From assembly GCF_008831285.2 (NCBI RefSeq), contig NC_045140.1, forward strand, positions 20,272,370 through 20,336,369: a stretch of 64,000 nucleotides of DNA. The letters are read 5' to 3'. Source of the stretch: Nymphaea colorata. Taxonomy: Eukaryota > Streptophyta > Magnoliopsida > Nymphaeales > Nymphaeaceae. Below are positions 12,132 to 24,385 of this stretch, one piece after another. A program made the position numbers and the translations under genes. The notes beneath the pieces are model-generated. The model was not told the origin of the DNA. It did not search any database and worked only from the letters and a program-made list of their open reading frames with translations. The stretch's first letter is position 1; each line of letters starts with the position of its first letter.

Positions 12132-13053
12132 CCCACATCTTTAATTGATTGGTTTTCATGATAATGCATCTAATTCTGTAGAGCTCATTATTATTTGATT
12201 AACAGAGGAATACTAGTTTTTCATGGGTTTTCAGTAAGGGGACTCTGATGCTTTGGAAGAGAAATTTGCTGTAAGTGATTCCATGATTTTCTTTAACTTG
12301 GGTTTACTTAAGTGTTACTCAAGAAAAGATTGCCATCATGGGGTTTAAAAGATGTGGTCTGTTTTGGGTTGCATTTAAGAATGTTGTTGGCATCTAAAGA
12401 AATGGGATAAACTGGTCCTATCATCATTTATCTAGATAATTAATAGGTTCATTTCAGGACCAGATACGGACATTGAAAGGCGATTGTTGGGTAGTGCACT
12501 AGAACTACCCTAGGGGTCAGCTGGGGTATTAAAGATTTAGAGTCTGAAAGAGACCGACTTAACTTGCTTTGTTCTATAAAGCTTTTCTGTTTTCCTTTCT
12601 TCTACTTTATGACCGAAAAAAGTAGCTTTTGCTTCCAATTTTGTTCTTCAAGGGCCATGTTTGGGATCATGTTATTACGAGTCCAAGTTCAAGATCTTGT
12701 GTGCTTCGGTTATCATAGACTTGTTGGAGTTCAACATCTTGTGTGCTTCTGTTATGATAGATTGGCACATCTTAAAGGCTTATCCTGCCTGAATCGCAGG
12801 TTCTCTCTGCAACTGCGTATTGCCAACCGGCCTTAATACGACGACGGTGAGACAGGGACCGGAGTTCAAGTTATACGAAGGAGAAAGGAGGAAACTGCGC
12901 AGTAATTCGGCGAGGTACCCATCCACTGCTGCTGCTGCGGCTGCTGCTAGTGCTGGTCCCCCTGCTGGGGGAAGAAGGCACATGACCTGCTCTTCTCTGA
13001 TGATGCCAAGTATGGAGAGGAGTAGAACCATTAATGGCGTCCGCGGCTTCTGA
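11330..13053 (+). CDS. PPPDE (DeSI-like) putative thiol isopeptidase
   Basis: Three exons, 11330-11462, 11561-11848 and 12800-13053, with GT-AG junctions all in phase 1, giving 224 residues. The PPPDE fold begins with VPVFLNVYDLTPINGY. The family's catalytic pair is visible as His40 in GLGIYHSGV and Cys114 in TKNCNHFCND. Conserved WVNRLARIG spans the second junction and continues as SLCNCVLP, which supports retaining the third exon rather than stopping at the in-frame TAA just inside intron 2. The C-terminal tail is low-complexity, with a GCT/GCG-encoded alanine run. DeSI-type proteins are cysteine peptidases reported to remove SUMO or ubiquitin-like modifiers; the plant proteins of this type are mostly uncharacterised, so the substrate is unknown. 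The first ATG is used; an upstream in-frame GTG is not a plausible start. Confidence 0.92.
12092..12128. repeat. (GA)n microsatellite in DeSI intron 2
   Basis: A GA dinucleotide run inside the 951 bp second intron. Confidence 0.95.
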
Positions 13054-13929
13054 TACTGTTAGAAGTGGTAAAGGGGAATAGTTACAGCTTTCCTTTTCCA
13101 TCCGTAGCCCAAGATCAAATTAATTTATGTAGGCTACCCCACCATTGAAGATGTTGCTGGTGGGATGTTTATCAAGATGGATGATGGTAATGACCAGTAC
13201 TTTTTCTACAAGTGCTCATCTCTGTTGGTGCTGGATTTTTCAGATTATTTTATTCAAAATTCAGTATTCCCAACAATTTAGTAAAGCAAGAAGCAGATGA
13301 TGACTTCTTTCTTTAGAATTTTTGCTGTATGGTTTGGCGAAAATCACGAGAAATTTCTTTTTTCTACGGAGCAGGATTAAATCCAGGAAAATGGAGCCAT
13401 TAAACTAACAGTTAACAGGAAAAAGAAAGAAAGAAAGAAACGCTCAAGAAAGTTAACTTTCTTAGGATCGAGGAATAATTGAAGGATGTCAACAAATTAA
13501 GAAGGGAAAGTTTGAACTTTAAAGTGCACGAAAAGGTTGATTCCACCTGTGCTTTTCAAAATAAATGCCTCCTTTTTTAGTCCTTTTCTCTGCTTATTAG
13601 TTTACATGATGCTGATATAAAGTAATAAGCGGAAATATTGAATTCTTAAATCCAAAGGCGATTCAAAACGTGGGATGTTTGAGTAATGTCGGACAATCAT
13701 GTGCATTATTGGGCCCATGGTGTCATACCAACGATTACGAAAATAAAAGTGAAAAATGTCAAATTCAGTACCTACCCGGAGTAGTTGATTTTTTTTTTTT
13801 TGTAATAAAAGTTTTTTGAATATCCTTTTTGCGATAAATTCGTTTCTTGAAAACATTTTTTAATTAAAAAATAGCTATAAACTTAATTTATGAAAAAATA
13901 ATTTTTTTTCAAATATTTATTTACACATG

Positions 13930-14026
13930 CCACCTTTTGTGAGCAGCTCACAAGAGTACCCCGTTAAGACAACAACCATGAAATTCGAACCTCTAACCCC
14001 TTACTGCAAGTCGCCTTACTACCAGG
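13930..14026 (-). mobile_element. tRNA-derived SINE-like relic
   Basis: Read on the minus strand, tggtagtaaggcga resembles a pol III A box and gaggttcgaattt resembles a B box, about 30 bases apart. There is no acceptor-stem pairing, so it is not a functional tRNA gene. Confidence 0.35.
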
Positions 14027-15765
14027 TTTGAAAAATTAAGCATATTTAACCCGATGAAAATCTATTTAACGCAACTAACTAAGTAAGAACTGCAATCTAA
14101 GGGGGCGAAAAAAATAAAGAAATCCGAAATGCTGTTCTCCTCGAATGGATCACAACTAGAAAACTTACTTAGAACGGGGTACAATTTTTCAAAAGAAAAA
14201 ACGCATTGAAGCTAATTTCGATGACGGTATACTGGGAGTGGGGCTCAAGGAATGGATGGAGAGAAAACCAAAAGACTTGAGAGTCAAGGTGCCGTTCGAC
14301 GAACAAAAACCATTACTCTCTTACCTCTCAATCTCAGCCAAAGTCGACTTTCCTCCCTTTAATTTCACAATCTTTTTCTTCTCTTAATTTCTCATAAATC
14401 TTTGTTGGAGTTGCAAACAAGGACGGCTAAATATGTTAAACACTGTATTGGAATCAGGCTGGTTAAAATGGAAAATGACAAAAAACTCTCGAATTAAGTC
14501 CAGTCCATTTGCGATTAAAATTCTTCTTCTATATAAAATACTTGTTCTATATATATATATTTTTTATATATAGTGTGGAATCAAATTTGGACTCGGTTAA
14601 ATTTATCAATTATGACCCGATACCTTCCGGTTTGGGTTTAAGAATATTTAATAGTTCTCATTGAACCACACATTTTCTTGGAGGAATAAGTGAATGTCCT
14701 TGCTTTACTTGTAGAATAAACAATAGCCCATGAAAAGAATACAGGACTGATGATTCTTTTCATAAACCTAACGGAAACTAAAACATTCGTTTGTCCTACT
14801 TGAAGAATAGCTGGAAAGTTAGCCACAGATCTTCATGAATTACTATAAATATCCTATTATGCGAGAATATTGGCGTGGGCCCCACATGGTCTCGCTATTT
14901 CGACATTTGGATTGTTCAACCTAAACTCTTTGTTCATGAATTCATTCAAAACCATAGTTGGCAAACCCATGACTCGGACTCAGATCGGTTCAAGACTGAG
15001 TCGTCGTGTTAGATAGATAGTTGGCTCATGACTCGGCTGAGTTCGGTCATAAAATTTTATAGCGCATTTTTTATATAAATAGATGAAGAAGGCAAGTTAT
15101 TCAATATTCAACGTAATAATCAGACCTGGGTTTTTTTTTTTTAATTAAATCCAAACAAAAGTATTTGAAATCGAATGTCATATCAAATCCACTTACATCC
15201 CCAAGACTCTTAGATCCACCAACCTCTTTTTGAAAAGGGAAAGAACAAATGGCAGTATTTAATTTCTTTGACAAAAAGAGAAAAAAAAAAAAAAAAGTCT
15301 TGTGTTTATGCAAGCGCAGTTTCACCTACTACTCTCCATCGTCAATATATTCTCCTTCCAATTCCCATGGCGGTGGTTGTAATGGAGCCCTCCACTTAAA
15401 CTATAGTTGCAGCCCTTCCTTACCTTTAGGTCTTTTTCGTATCCATCCCCAACCTATGGGCAATCTACATATACCCTGCTTTCTTTACTCTTTTTGCTCA
15501 ATTTGCTACATGTTTAAGTTAAATTGGTCCTTGAAGTTAAATTTGTTCATGGAAAGTACTGCTATTCTTTTTAATTGATAAAATGTCATAGATGATGTTC
15601 TTAAAAAGTGAAAGCGAAGACTTCAACTTCAATAGAGACGACCCATTTGGCTGACCATTGTAACTGGGGTAAGCCGGGTTAAAGCACCAATAAATTTCTC
15701 AATCCTACCCATAAGTATGGATTTTGTTAAACGCACAACTCAAGAATGTGATTAATTATCTTTAA

Positions 15766-15843
15766 AGGGGTTGGTGGCACAATGGATAGAGCGGGGCTGG
15801 TAGGCAGCCGGTGTCTGTTTCGAATTCCCGCAACATCAATCTC
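15766..15843 (+). mobile_element. tRNA-derived SINE-like head
   Basis: The segment tggcacaatggatagagc (about 15775-15792) matches a tRNA D-arm/A box, and tgtttcgaattcccg (about 15815-15829) matches a T-arm/B box, at near-tRNA spacing. The ends (ggggttg and acatcaat) do not pair as an acceptor stem. A tRNA-derived SINE head fits better than a tRNA gene. I could not define its 3' tail or target duplication. Confidence 0.5.
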
Positions 15844-18800
15844 ATATGCTATTAAAAGAGAAGAGCATCGATATGTAAGTTAAAGCATAATGGAGACTGA
15901 TGCACTGAAAGCATCTGTGGCTTGGGGCAAAAGATAGAGGCGAATTAAAGTTTACCTATCGAAAGTGCAATATGTGCATTTTTCAACATGAGATTTCAGT
16001 TCCCTGCTAAAAACCAAGAACCTAAAGTCTTTGGATATTGGTAATCAATCACACCCTAAATTGAGAAGAATATTTCATGGACTATTCAACACACTATCAG
16101 ATAACTTCACGGCTTTTGTTCGTAAATTTTGTGGGACTGAAAACGCAGCCGCCCTAGGAAGTTTTTCGTGCCATGCAATCAAACACGTCCCAAGGGTCTT
16201 AAAAATCCAACCCCTTGTTTGTTGATCCGGGATTCTAAATTACTGGCCAATATATACAATGCAAGTGATTATTCGATGAGGAAGTAAAAATTAGCATTGT
16301 AAGATTGAAATTCGTGTAAAGGCCGCGTGAAAAAAAAAAAAAAAAAAAAAAATCATTCTTTGGATAGAGTTTGGGAACCGCATCGGCGGAGCTGCTGAAT
16401 CGGAGAATCGTCCTCTCCGCCAATTCAAATGAATCGGTTGCAAATCAGCCGAAAAACATTTCTAATATGATTTGAAAAAAAAAATTAAGGGAAAAAATGC
16501 ATAAAATTAAATATCTTTAAATATTTGTAGAAAATAGTTAAAAGTTGACACTTGACACTGTTGAATTGGCCGCCAAATTGAGAAGGGAGTTTGTAAGTTT
16601 GCTGGAAAAGTTAAGTTCCTCCATATTATATTTTGAAAAAAAAAATTGATGCGATATTTGAAATTACTTTTTCAAATTTTCTTTTAATTTATGTTGATTT
16701 GACAAATTTTCTCTCAATTTCAATAAATTTTTATGAAGTTTTATACAAAATTTTCAATATTTTATTTTTTTACTTATTACGGGCACACTGGTACTTTTAT
16801 TAAAAACATTTACTTATTTTGAACGACCATCGTTTTTCTCAAAATATTCACTTTCCTTGATCTTTCTTTGCTACGACAACATTTTTCTTCAGTTTTACGA
16901 TGCTTGGAACAAGTGTTAGAAACTTTTTTTTTCTAACTTTTCTAAAGCTTGGACAGTACTGATGAACACTCACGAAGTTTTGAACTCATATATGTTTACA
17001 AACTTGTGTGAAATTTTGAAAGTATTCCACAACATGCTTTTGTACTTTTATCATTTGCACAAGTTTGTTTGCAATTTTTTTTTTGGCAAACCTTTTCTTT
17101 TTAATAAGCATTCCACAAAATATCGTGAAATATTACAGAATTTTACAATTTTTATGCATTGTTTTATTAAGTTTCACAATTATTCGCGACATTGTTAAGG
17201 TTCTTTATTAAATTATTTTACAGATTCTAACTACTTTGGCAATTTTCAATGAACTCTGCTAACTTTTTATACATTTTTTACACTCTTTCACCAAATTTCT
17301 TAAATTTTTTGAGGTTTTCAGTTTATGAAGAACATTTTAATTTCTATAAGCGATTCTTGTAGATGCAAATTGTAATTGAACATTTATGCAACCTTCTCAA
17401 ATTTTCACATATTTTTACTCTCATGATAGTTGATATAGTTGCACAACTTGGTTTGAATTATCACGAGATTCCATAATTTTATTTTAATTTTTATGTAGTT
17501 GAGACTACTTGAGTTAGCAGTTGCATGTTGTGGGTAGCATAAATAGCATTGACGTTTATTTCATTATGCATATCGGATCCATGTTCATCAACAGAATTTT
17601 TTCCGCTTTCAATTTTTCTTATTTGATTGGGTCTGGTAGGGCAAAACAGATTTAAATTATATGACTCTCAGACTTTATGCGATTCACGTATTCAAACCCA
17701 ACAAGTCCAAAATCCAATAAATCAGTGATCCAATTATACATAAATAGTCTTTGTCATTTACCATTTCTCAGATTCATCTTTTTACTATTGGATGGCAATC
17801 GAAGCCTAGAGAGAACCGGGTTATTTCAAGAACCATTAAAACAAAATATTGAATTTGCAGAAAATGGGATTCATGGAGGTGCCATGCCACCTTTCTCTTG
17901 TCACAAGAACAGATCTCCAACTGGTAAAAGCATCAACTTGTTATCAATCTTGTTGTTATTAATAACATACTGAAAAAATATGCATTAGTATATGAAGAAG
18001 GAAAGAATATGCAATCTTTTTTAGTAAAGATCGTTGGACAACTCGCTAAGTCTTGAAAATAGTATTCTGTAGAACTTCAATGGCTACTGTGTCGAGGTGC
18101 GACGGAGATTGGCAACTTCCTTCCTGTTTCTGTTTTGTAATTATTTTACTGAGGATTCCTGAGCCTTGCATCCATGGTGGACCAGACTGTTTCTTTTGCT
18201 TCAAAAAAGTACATTCTTGTTCAACATGGACAGCTTTATTTTATGCTAAAAAAGTGAACATACCCAGCATCTTGTTATACTTGCAAAACAAGCTATTCTG
18301 CCATGCTGATGGGTTGCCCACATGCAAAGCTTCCATCTGAAGTGTACTCCTGTGTTTTCTTCCATAATTTCAAAAACTTCACTGTTCGTGTACAACAGCA
18401 GGTATTCCTCAGAGACTGTAGTCTTAGTTTTCGTACTTCTTTAACTTTTAAAGCAACTACCTGACAATATTTGTGAGGAAATCTTTGAAAAAGAAAGAGA
18501 AATATCTACTCCCTTTATTTTATATAATATTGAGAAGGCAAAGGAAATCAATAAAGTGGTAGCAAGATGCTTCTCAATTTTTGAAATCAAGAACTGCGCA
18601 AAGAAGAAAATTGAAGTAATGATGCACCAACTTTGCCGTGATCTATTGTAATCTTGGATGCTTCTTCTGCACTGTACAAAGCTTTTCCTGACTAGTTTTT
18701 ACGAACTGCAAAGAATTGACTGCTTTCTTTGAGTTATGTTTTCCTGGAACAATCGAATGAAGATACAGGGAAGTAGAAAATTGACATTCTATTGCCTGGA

Positions 18801-20185
18801 GAGAAGAAAACTGAATCGGATTCAACGGTAAACTCTCTGTCCAACGGTGGCAGCAGTCGGCCATGTGAAGCCACATGCAACTCCAACTTTTCTAAGAGAG
18901 ATTGTGCTTCAGCAACGTAAGCGTCCCTTATGATCAAGGCTCATAGCCTGATCCAACCATACCAAAATTATTACCTGTCCAATCATAATTCTCATCAATC
19001 TGCTACTGACAAAGTTTGACAGTAGTGTTCAGACCCTCTATCGTTAAGGAAAAAGGTTTGCCTTTAGAATAAATGCACTTGATCTTCAAACCACTGAACA
19101 GAAAAATAAATTGTAAGCATAGCAGAATTACATCAACTGGCCAGAGTACCCTTAAAAAAGTGTAGTCCTTTATTTCACTGTCAAGTCAAAGCAATGGAAC
19201 CAAAAGCAACGGGGAAGACTATCTTAGAGAGCCAGACGAGGGATGTTTAGGGGGTTTATATGAAAGGTCAGTTGTCCTTCAAATAATTAAACATAATCTC
19301 TTCAAGAATTTTGCTTCTATATGCTTTTATAAGTGAGCCTGCGCACAGGCAGATCAGGACTTCGATACTCTGCTGCAGGGCCAAAAGAAGAGACAAGCCG
19401 AAGAGGACATAGTGGGCGTTTATTCACTAGCTGTTTGATTACAGCGCTGTCCATGAAAAACTATGTCTTACCTCCATTAGAGTACAAAGCCACCAATGTC
19501 ACTCCATATTCTTACGTTGCAAAAGTTAAAATTCAGATACTGTAAGATGAGGAGCTTTACAAAGCTATATGTCGGATCCTTGAAGGAGGAACAGGAACAG
19601 AAATTATGCAAAACAAGTGTTCATGTAAGAATGGTCTCTTCCTTAAATCAGTTTTAGCGTGTTTTGTTTCTCTTCCAATCGATCTTTTGTAAACAAGCAG
19701 GCGCGAACATTGTTGCGGTTAAATACAGGTCCTGGCGGAGCCTAACCAAGGGCTGCTAAGTTTGCTTAGAGTTCAGGAGACTCAGGCCGCACCGGCGCTT
19801 AAAGGTGAAAATAATAAGTTGTATCATGAGTCTCTCTGTACTGTATTTGCGTAGAAGAAGAACCCAAGAATCTTGTTATCTAATATATTTATGTGTATGG
19901 TGTCATTCTCCATTGAAGAGCGCACAAGCATGAAATGATGAGAATAGATGTAGCAGCCTAACTTTAACCACTTCTCCTTTTACTTTATTCTGTACATAAG
20001 CACAAGCGTTTCATGAACTAGGTAAAAATCCTAATTATACTACTAAATGATTATAAAGGAAAAAGGGGGGGAAATAATCCTATTGCCTAGTACTGCATTT
20101 GGGTCACTAGAAAGAATGAAGTTAGCAGAGAAAAACCAGAATGTTGACCCAAAACACTTCTCATTCTCTTCTACTATTCATCTAA

Positions 20186-21185
20186 TCAATGATGTAAAGA
20201 GGAAGCGGGAGCAGTGGCAGCAGGGGAAGCATTGATCTCCACCGAGCTGTAATCGATCAGCTCATCGATCATCTGCTGTATGTAATCATCATCCAGAGAG
20301 GTGCTCTGCTGATCATTCTCTAACTGGACTTTCATAACCCAGCTGGATTCTCGCTGCCGGCCTGACGGCTTGTCCTGCCAAACACCAATGTCACCGGGCT
20401 TCCGGTTATCCAGGCGCAGGCAAGTAATAGATTGCTGCCCGATGCTGCTCGCACCACGACTCTTGATGCTGCTGTTGCCATTGCTGCTTTCTGTGTCTTT
20501 GAGCGCCGGCCTGGTTAGCTGCAGCGAGGCCAATTGGCATCTCTGCAGCTTAGCGGTCAAAGTAGGAGACAAGAACTTCGAGGAAGATGATGGAGAAGCT
20601 GTCGGATTATAAGGAAAGTTGGTTCTTGCTCTCGGTCCGCACATCATCCGGGCTGCTTCGTCATAGGCTCTAGCTGCATCCTCCGCTGTCTCAAATGTTC
20701 CGAGCCAGATTCTTGTTTTCCTGAGACAATCAAAGATACTCTGTAACTTAAAAAAAGATCCACAGCACGGCCCATCATACAAAAGGGATTTCTTCTTAAT
20801 TTTAGTTCAGAGACTACCATTGACATGTTTCTGAATTTTTTCACCTACCCACTTATCAAAAAAGCATTGGTTCACAATATATGTCCTAATTTATCCTACT
20901 TTTCACGATTTGGGAGTTCACCAAGATGTCCCCTTCGGGGGCAAGTTCTGCTAAAAGTCGATGATTTGGGGTCTGAGTTCAGGTTCTATTAACTCCACTG
21001 TCAGTTCATCATTGCGAATGTATGTGTTTGCAACAACAGATCATGAAAAATCCCCAGAGAGGTTGTATTTCTCTTATTAGACAAAAAGAACTAAAAGGAA
21101 CTTACAGTAGCGGATGGCGAATTTCAGAAACCCAGGAGCCCCAATGTCTCTGCCTTACTCCTCTGAACCTCTGCGGCCTTGCCAT
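20186..21185 (-). CDS. SHN: SHINE/WIN1-type AP2/ERF transcription factor
   Basis: Two exons, 21185-21106 and 20720-20186, phase-2 GT-AG intron, 204 residues. The single AP2/ERF domain covers about residues 6-64: it opens with [20 protein letters not shown], is interrupted by the intron after HPL, and continues [20 protein letters not shown]. An intron at this point is typical of the SHN clade (ERF group V). Two clade motifs support the call: ITCLRLD...IGVWQ...SSWVM at about 125-156 and the C-terminal [15 protein letters not shown] near 171-185. In Arabidopsis this clade activates cuticular wax and cutin genes and shapes epidermal surfaces; the same role here is inference. The start codon is the ATG giving MARPQRF, directly before the domain as in SHN proteins. 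The gene looks intact and stands alone between long intergenic stretches. Confidence 0.93.
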
Positions 21186-23844
21186 GCTGCAGAGCTCACA
21201 CTCTTTAGAAGCTTATTGGTTCAGAAACACTAGGGGAGCGTTGGAATCAAATTTATGGACGCAAGCTTGTGCGGCAGTTTGCATGGGCCTTTAATCAACT
21301 GTCGTGTTCTAGAGCTGGCAACCAATTCTGAATCTAGTCCATGCCCCACAAAATTATTACAAGATCAACTTGTTAAGAAATGACCATGATACCACTTAAT
21401 TTTCTGACTTTTCCATGGCAATCCGACCTACACATGAGCAGATTGTGTGTGCACTTGGTCATGATCTGATTAAACTAACCACTGGCCCCAGACTTGGTTA
21501 AATTACAACTTCTAATTGCCATCAAGAAAGTTAGGACTACTAGCACCCCGCTGAAGGCTAAGCAACTAGTGTAAAATGTCACAACCAAGATTCAAAGAAA
21601 GTGGATTCGGTAAAAGAATGCAGAGCAGGAGTGAGAACTAATTTGACAGAAAACCATCACTCTTTCATCTTTGTTTTTTGTGTATTTTGCTTCTAGATAT
21701 CTTGTTTATAGTGGATCCAGTTGTAATTGATCCTTTGGTGATGCATGTCCCAGGTATTTTTTTAAACACAGTGAGAAATGTAAACTAGTTGCTGTCTTGT
21801 TTCTCTTTTCCTGTGATTTGCTTTGTTGAATTTCCACCATACTTTAGTTTTGGTTGTGCATGATTCAAACAACTCTTTCATTTTTCTCCTTCTGCTTGAT
21901 CATAAGCCGTATAATAAGACATGAAGTAGTCTTCCTGAACTCCCACCTTGGTGCGTCCTCCGATGCTGACTCAACTCAGCATGTTTCGAGATGAGGACGA
22001 TGATACAGTTGCTCTGCCAATGCCAGTCAGGTGAATCTTTAGATCTTGGGTACCAAATAGCTAGGAATATTAAACATATGAAGATGAAAAGATTAAGAGT
22101 TTATTTAGTCATTCAATGTGCCAATCTCTAGAATTCGGCTTCTCTTTGGACCAATTCGCTGCCAAGCTAGCTTGACTATATCATAGTCATTCTTATCTTT
22201 TTCTGTTTAAGTCATTTTATGCTTTTTGCCTTTAGTACACAAGCACAGGTAGAAGAGCCACAATTAATAATGGATTAAACAGCTAACTAATGCTCACTAC
22301 CAACTACTCTTACTTGGTTTATTTGTCACTTCATAGTTCATTGTTCACCAATTTGGAGGTGACTGTCCCCAGTGTCTCTGTTCATCCATGTGAAGATACG
22401 ACATCCATTGCCTACCAGAAACAAAAAAATTACAAAAGAAAATGCCTCGTGATTCTGCTGCTGTTTTTTACCACATTATTATTGCACCCATCAACCTAAA
22501 ACTTACTTCTCATATCTACCCAATTCATTAGCACCCATTTCCAGTGCATGATGATCATAAACTCATATTATGATCCTTACACGTATCAAAACCTTATCAA
22601 TACATTTCGACGCGTGTGCTTGCATTTACTCTACCAACCCACCCTTCTGTCAATTAGTGGAAGCTTCAACTCTTTTTTTGGCACTTGAAGACCACCTGAA
22701 ATGCATGGTTGCCCTTCGATTTTGGGCTGTAATCAACCAAATTTATTGCATGTGCTCCAAAATTCCTCTTGGACTTTGTCTGGACGCATTCAAGTTTTAG
22801 ACTTGATCGAATCGTTTAGTTGGATCTCGCAAAGAAATTTGTATCCAGTTCCTAATCATATTCAGATCCAGTATGCAGATTCATAGTCAAATTTAAACCG
22901 ATTCTAGTATCAGACTGAGACCCAGTAAAAATCTGATTCGATTGCATATAAATGCCAGATGCCATGTTGATCAAACCTGAATTCATCGTTTAAAAATAGG
23001 ATCCAAATACAGCCTGAATCCGAATCTAGTTATATAATTTTGCAAGAAATTGGATTTGGGTCGGATTCAACAGCGGAAAACATTAAAATCCTATGACCAT
23101 ATCTAAATAAACCATCTGCAACCCAACCTTGATTTTGAAACTTGCTCGCCATGAATTAGATAAATCTCTACCCAACTAGAGTACCACAACAGATTATATT
23201 TGAATCACTTACATACATCGAAATTCGAATACATCAACAGGCAAATCCACGCTTCCAATCTACATAGCATGTGCACTTTAACACATCTGATATTATTCTA
23301 ATAATTCCAACGGCTTTCTTAGATCTATGTTGGAGCTTGAACTAGACTCGTTTTAGCTCACATATTATTAAGAAGCTACTTCAAACTCGATAACAAGCTA
23401 ACTCGGTTCCAGCTGATCCACAAGTCAAGTTGGCTCGACTAGTTGAGCACTACTACTTGTTGTACACATGTCTAAGCGAGCTCCGCTTGTTTTAATTCGC
23501 AAAGAGATTGGCCCATGCAAAAAGGGAATGAAGTTTTAAATGAGCTTAACAGAGAGAGTTCGAGTGGAGCCGGAGTGGATTCAGAACACCCTTACAATCA
23601 ATGGACTCTTTGGTTATAGGAAAACGGGATTACATGATTATACAGGAAAAGGAGCGTCAAAAAAGGAGAGTCAATCGGATGTGATATCTCGGCCACATCA
23701 TCAGATGAAAAGCACAAAAATTTTCGAAATCCAGGAATTCAAACTTCTCCATTGCTTGCTGACTATCATAATCTTAAAGATTAAGAGAGAGTCACAATCG
23801 TTTGTGAAATAAAACGTCATTCTCTGTTGCTCACTGGGTTACAG

Positions 23845-24210
23845 CTATGGAAAATATAAAAGAAAATTTGGAGGAGGAAGAAGAAGGAAGAAGGGACCCA
23901 CCAAAAGCGCGTGGGGGAGAGGGAAGGAGCAACGTGGCCGATCGGGAGGCGTCGTTGTCGACTCCCTCTAACTGCGCCGTATTCTGCGCCCCTTCCATCC
24001 TTCCCCACGCCGGAAAACCGCGTCCTCGTGGGCCCTTCCCGTTGCCATTCACCACCTTCCTCCCTTCGTCTTCTTCCTCATCCTCTTCCCTCCCGGCAAC
24101 CGACCGGCAGCTTTCTTCACTCTCCGCCACACAGTCGATGATGGCGATTGTCACCTACAAATACCTTCTCCGGTCTCCCCTACCCACTTCCTTCTTTTCT
24201 GTTCTTTGAT
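23845..24210. other. Orphan GC-rich island
   Basis: About 360 bp of GC- and CpG-rich sequence inside AT-rich DNA, open in several frames on both strands (up to 120 codons) with low-complexity Glu, Ser and Pro content. It resembles a promoter or leader region, including CT-rich sequence before 24210, but no coding exon follows within 1.5 kb on either side. It could be a leftover promoter of a lost gene or a captured fragment. Confidence 0.4.
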
Positions 24211-24333
24211 CAAACGTTACTTCTCACCACTGCTTTCAATCGATAAGAGGCGTGGTTTTTATTTTCAAATTTATTTAAAAATATTGTAGAATTTTTTTAA
24301 TTCATAAATCAAAAAATAATTAATTGGCATACT

Positions 24334-24385
24334 CGGCGGTAAAGTTGATCAACTTTTCTAAAAACTGAGGTTTGAGTCTCAATGC
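24334..24385 (+). mobile_element. tRNA-derived SINE-like relic
   Basis: The segment tcggcggtaaagttgatc (A-box-like) is followed by gaggtttgagtctcaatg (B-box-like) at about tRNA spacing. The reverse strand of 25615-25645 carries a similar ctggttcaaatctcaatgg. Both look like old SINE heads; the boundaries are unclear. Confidence 0.35.

Larger units (their letters stand above)
13054..20185. other. AT-rich intergenic region with SINE-like relics
   Basis: Seven kilobases without a gene I can support. The section 16440-17500 is strongly AT-rich with homopolymer runs. A poly-A tract at 16329-16352 and poly-T/poly-A tracts near 13790 and 15283 could be retroposon tails. Two tRNA-like units are listed separately (13930-14026 and 15766-15843). 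Short open frames at 17677, 18053 and 19333 show no recognisable domain. The part next to 20185 probably includes the 3'UTR of the ERF gene. Confidence 0.5.

Noticed and set aside
15766-15843. Functional tRNA gene
   Set aside because: A and B boxes are present but the acceptor stem does not pair; a SINE head fits better.
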